Source: an uncultured Pseudomonadota bacterium (lineage in GTDB: Bacteria; Pseudomonadota; Gammaproteobacteria; Burkholderiales; SCOH01). From it: a DNA stretch of 7,735 bases. Each line of letters begins with the position of its first letter. Positions within the stretch are counted from its first letter, which is position 1. This document shows positions 6,179 through 7,735 of the stretch, piece by piece. The notes under the pieces are model-generated. The model saw nothing but the letters and a program-made list of their open reading frames with translations. It had not been told where the DNA came from and made no database searches. The position numbers were made by a program, and so were the translations under genes. The stretch lies in NCBI GenBank assembly GCA_937863215.1, contig CALMFQ010000131.1, positions 1-7,735 on the forward strand. Direction: 5' to 3'.

Positions 6179-6228
6179 GGCGTCTTGTTACCCGTCGAAC
6201 GCGGGCAACGGCTAAGACGCCCGCGGGG
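6179..6228 (-). promoter_or_regulatory. Structured mgtE leader with two competing folds
   Basis: Reading along the mRNA (minus strand), GGCGUCUU (6221-6214) pairs with AAGACGCC (6186-6179), which directly touches the AUG. Nested inside, GUUGCCCG (6209-6202) pairs with CGGGUAAC (6194-6187) with one G-U pair. This fold hides the only ribosome-binding candidate. A rival hairpin, CGCGGGC (6225-6219) with GCCCGCG (6206-6200), has 7 GC pairs. It uses the 5' arms of both stems, so the two folds exclude each other. The layout is that of a translational switch. The pairing is read directly; the regulatory role is inferred. Confidence 0.5.
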
Positions 6229-6239
6229 TTAATCGTGGT

Positions 6240-6262
6240 TTCGCTGCACAGGGTGTGGCGAA
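6240..6262 (-). repeat. Upstream hairpin in the mgtE leader
   Basis: In the mRNA, UUCGC-CACA pairs with UGUG-CA-GCGAA, giving 9 bp with a 2-base bulge and a CCC loop. It stands just upstream of the two-state structure, and its loop could in principle touch the GGG at 6193-6191. It has no U-tract, so it is not a terminator. Confidence 0.4.
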
Positions 6263-6293
6263 CTACTACTAGAGTCCATTGCTTGGAGATCCG

Positions 6294-6315
6294 TAAAAAC
6301 CGCGCTACGGCGCGG
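6294..6315 (-). terminator. Terminator of the minus-strand hydrolase gene
   Basis: In the minus-strand transcript CCGCGC (6315-6310) and GCGCGG (6305-6300) form a perfect GC stem with a CGTA loop, followed by TTTTTA. It lies 56 bases after the hydrolase stop and 115 bases before mgtE, so it most likely ends the hydrolase transcript. Confidence 0.75.
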
Positions 6316-6327
6316 CAAACTGGTTGG

Positions 6328-6333
6328 ATTATA
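6328..6333 (-). promoter_or_regulatory. Consensus TATAAT between hydrolase and mgtE
   Basis: The minus strand reads TATAAT preceded by TG, a perfect -10 hexamer, but no -35 element is visible at the right distance. A transcript from here would meet the terminator at 6315-6294 almost at once. Either it is fortuitous or it gives a very short or conditionally terminated RNA upstream of mgtE. Confidence 0.3.
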
Positions 6334-6370
6334 CATGCTCGAAAGCCGATGCAGCTTAAAGAAATGTGAA

Positions 6371-7612
6371 TTACTGCGCTGTCGCTTCGGTCAGCCCGAG
6401 TCGCTGTGCCAGGATCGCATAAACACGTGGATGATTGAGCAGCTGCATATGGTTCAGCCCCTCCAGCACGCTGACATCGTCGGCCAGATGATCGGCGGTG
6501 GCGCTGTCGAGCCGCACCAGTCCGTCGCCCAGCCATTTGGTCAGCGGGTTGCCGCGGCGCAGCCCCATGGTGCTGCCGATGAAGTGAAAATGTGCCTGTG
6601 GCGGACGCATCGGGACGTGGGCCGGTAGCGGCGGGCGTTTGCGTGCGGATTTGCCGTGGCGCAGATCCTTGATGCCGGTGCTACGGTCGTCGATCATTTC
6701 CGCCAGCGGCTGGGTCACGTCGAACGCCTGCATCAGCCGGGTGCCGAGATGCGCCACTTTTTCCAGCGGTGCGCCGAGGTGCGGCGAGCCGAGACAGAAT
6801 ACATGGCTGATCCTGTCGCTCCATGCGGCAGCGCTGGCCACGCCGTGGCTGCAGGCTGCGCGCGCCACCAGTCCGCCCATGCTGTGGCCGATCAATACCA
6901 GCCTGGCCAGCGGTTGCGGATAGGCGGCATACAACTTGTTCAGCATCTGCGCCAGCAGGCGGCCGTTCTGTTCAATGCTGATTCCGGTGTTGTAGCGCAG
7001 GAAGAACGGCGTGTAACCCTGCTGTGCCAGCAGTTCGGCATAGGGGTGATTGCCGGCGTGCTCGCCACTGCTGAAGAATTGCCATGAGCTCTCGTCGCAG
7101 CATAGCCCATGGATGAAGACGACGACATTGCCACTGGCCTGCGGATACAGGGCGTGCAGCGCAGCTTGCGTCATTTGCAGCGGTTTGCCGTGATGGTAGA
7201 AGCCCATGCGTAACGCCAGCGGGTTGCGCTGGCGCAGCAGGTAGTCGCCGAAAGCACCGTTCACTGCGCTCAGCAGCGGTGCCGGCATGTTGGCCGGGCG
7301 CAGCTGCCGCAGGTGGCTTTGCTCGGCCCGCTGCAGCAATCCGTCCAGTAGCCGGAACGCCACGCCGCCAATGCCGCGCACGGCGCCGTACACGCCGCTG
7401 GTGATGCCGTCGTGCAGCGGTTTGACTGCGGCGCTGCCGACATTGACCAGCGGTGCACGCGACAGGTTGCGGAACGATACTTCGGCAATGCGTTCATGCA
7501 TCTGTTGCACACGGTGGGTCACGCGCTGGAAGCCGGTGCCAGTCAGCGCCACGGCGCCGCGTAGCTGGTGCCAGCCCTGCTGGGAAACCGGGCGGTAGGG
7601 GGAGGTTGTCAC
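6371..7612 (-). CDS. Alpha/beta hydrolase, putative lipase/esterase of PGAP1-like type
   Basis: This protein of 413 residues has a serine-hydrolase core in its second half. FIHGLCCDESSW (166-177) holds the oxyanion-hole HG, and GHSMGG (242-247) holds the nucleophile Ser244. GSPHLGAP (275-282) is typical of lipases. Asp363 (LGDGLVRLD) and His388 (LNHMQLLN) are the likely triad partners. The first 150 residues have no signal peptide but include a glycine-rich amphipathic stretch (about 70-95), so the enzyme is probably cytoplasmic or loosely membrane-bound, unlike the exported lipase nearby. The substrate is unknown: a lipid, phospholipid or polyester granule is possible. I chose the GTG at 7612 because AAAGGA at 7620-7625 sits at ideal distance. 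An in-frame GTG at 7663 would add 17 residues without such support. It is upstream of mgtE but separated by a terminator. Confidence 0.88.
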   Translation of the reverse strand: MTTSPYRPVSQQGWHQLRGAVALTGTGFQRVTHRVQQMHERIAEVSFRNLSRAPLVNVGSAAVKPLHDGITSGVYGAVRGIGGVAFRLLDGLLQRAEQSHLRQLRPANMPAPLLSAVNGAFGDYLLRQRNPLALRMGFYHHGKPLQMTQAALHALYPQASGNVVVFIHGLCCDESSWQFFSSGEHAGNHPYAELLAQQGYTPFFLRYNTGISIEQNGRLLAQMLNKLYAAYPQPLARLVLIGHSMGGLVARAACSHGVASAAAWSDRISHVFCLGSPHLGAPLEKVAHLGTRLMQAFDVTQPLAEMIDDRSTGIKDLRHGKSARKRPPLPAHVPMRPPQAHFHFIGSTMGLRRGNPLTKWLGDGLVRLDSATADHLADDVSVLEGLNHMQLLNHPRVYAILAQRLGLTEATAQ

Positions 7613-7619
7613 GCGCAAT

Positions 7620-7625
7620 TCCTTT
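7620..7625 (-). promoter_or_regulatory. Ribosome binding site that decides the hydrolase start
   Basis: AAAGGA on the minus strand lies 7 bases before the GTG at 7612. No comparable site precedes the upstream in-frame GTG at 7663, so the shorter protein is favoured. Confidence 0.75.
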
Positions 7626-7673
7626 CCGGATGCGGCTCCGGCAGCGATTGCGGAGCCCGGCACAACGATGGAT

Positions 7674-7686
7674 TTAACGATGTTAA
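7674..7686. repeat. Small inverted repeat upstream of the hydrolase gene
   Basis: TTAAC, three bases, GTTAA form a perfect 13-base dyad about 62 bases upstream of the hydrolase start. It lies where a promoter or operator is expected. No clear -35/-10 pair is visible around it, and the rest of the window to 7735 shows nothing else I can name. Confidence 0.35.
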
Positions 7687-7735
7687 GTCAGTTTGCCGGT
7701 TTGCGGTGAAATTGTTTATTGCCGCGCCACGGCCG

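Noticed and set aside
6179..6335. Known M-box (ykoK) Mg2+ riboswitch before mgtE
   Set aside because: The leader is shorter than the roughly 160-170-base M-box and I do not see its conserved core, so I call it only an unnamed structured leader.
7613..7663. Longer hydrolase start at the GTG at 7663
   Set aside because: The GTG at 7612 has an AAAGGA site at ideal distance, while the upstream GTG has none and the extra 17 residues show neither a signal peptide nor a conserved motif.
1..7735. CRISPR array, insertion sequence, prophage or defence island
   Set aside because: No regularly spaced repeats, transposase, integrase, tRNA or defence-gene motifs appear; all genes look like ordinary chromosomal genes.

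Overview
The window reads as an ordinary chromosomal segment of a GC-rich Gram-negative bacterium, most likely a betaproteobacterium. The evidence is a Pseudomonas-type (subfamily I.1/I.2) secreted lipase with its Lif foldase, a PEP-CTERM envelope protein with a sigma-54-type promoter, and a proteobacterial MgtE. A Neisseriales or Chitinibacteraceae-like origin would fit, but I cannot prove the genus from sequence alone. There are no tRNA or rRNA genes, CRISPR arrays, insertion sequences or phage genes.

Layout from left to right: (1) prmC, the release-factor glutamine methyltransferase, on the minus strand, cut only at its extreme C-terminus by the window edge and apparently using a non-ATG start. 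(2) Divergent from it, a PEP-CTERM protein gene (994-1650) behind a well-matched -24/-12 sigma-54 promoter, closed by a strong terminator. (3) A histidine (phosphoglycerate-mutase-like) phosphatase (1813-2445) with its own sigma-70-like promoter and a strong terminator. (4) A roughly 320-base AT-richer regulatory gap with several inverted repeats. (5) The lip-lif operon (2822-4707): an exported triacylglycerol lipase followed two bases later by its membrane-anchored steric chaperone. (6) A convergent terminator, then mgtE on the minus strand (4739-6178). (7) A structured 115-base mgtE leader and the terminator of the next gene. (8) A second, apparently cytoplasmic alpha/beta hydrolase (6371-7612, minus strand).

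Functionally, the lipase and foldase act together: Lif folds the lipase in the periplasm, after which a type II secretion system (not in this window) would export it. The other genes look like independent transcription units.

The most interesting signal is the mgtE 5' leader. The bases directly before the start codon are locked in a nested 8+8 bp stem. A competing, all-GC 7 bp hairpin would break that stem and release the start site. This is a two-state layout typical of translational riboswitches, and it does not look like the known Mg2+ M-box. The second is the sigma-54 promoter of the PEP-CTERM gene, with an inverted repeat running into its -24 element.
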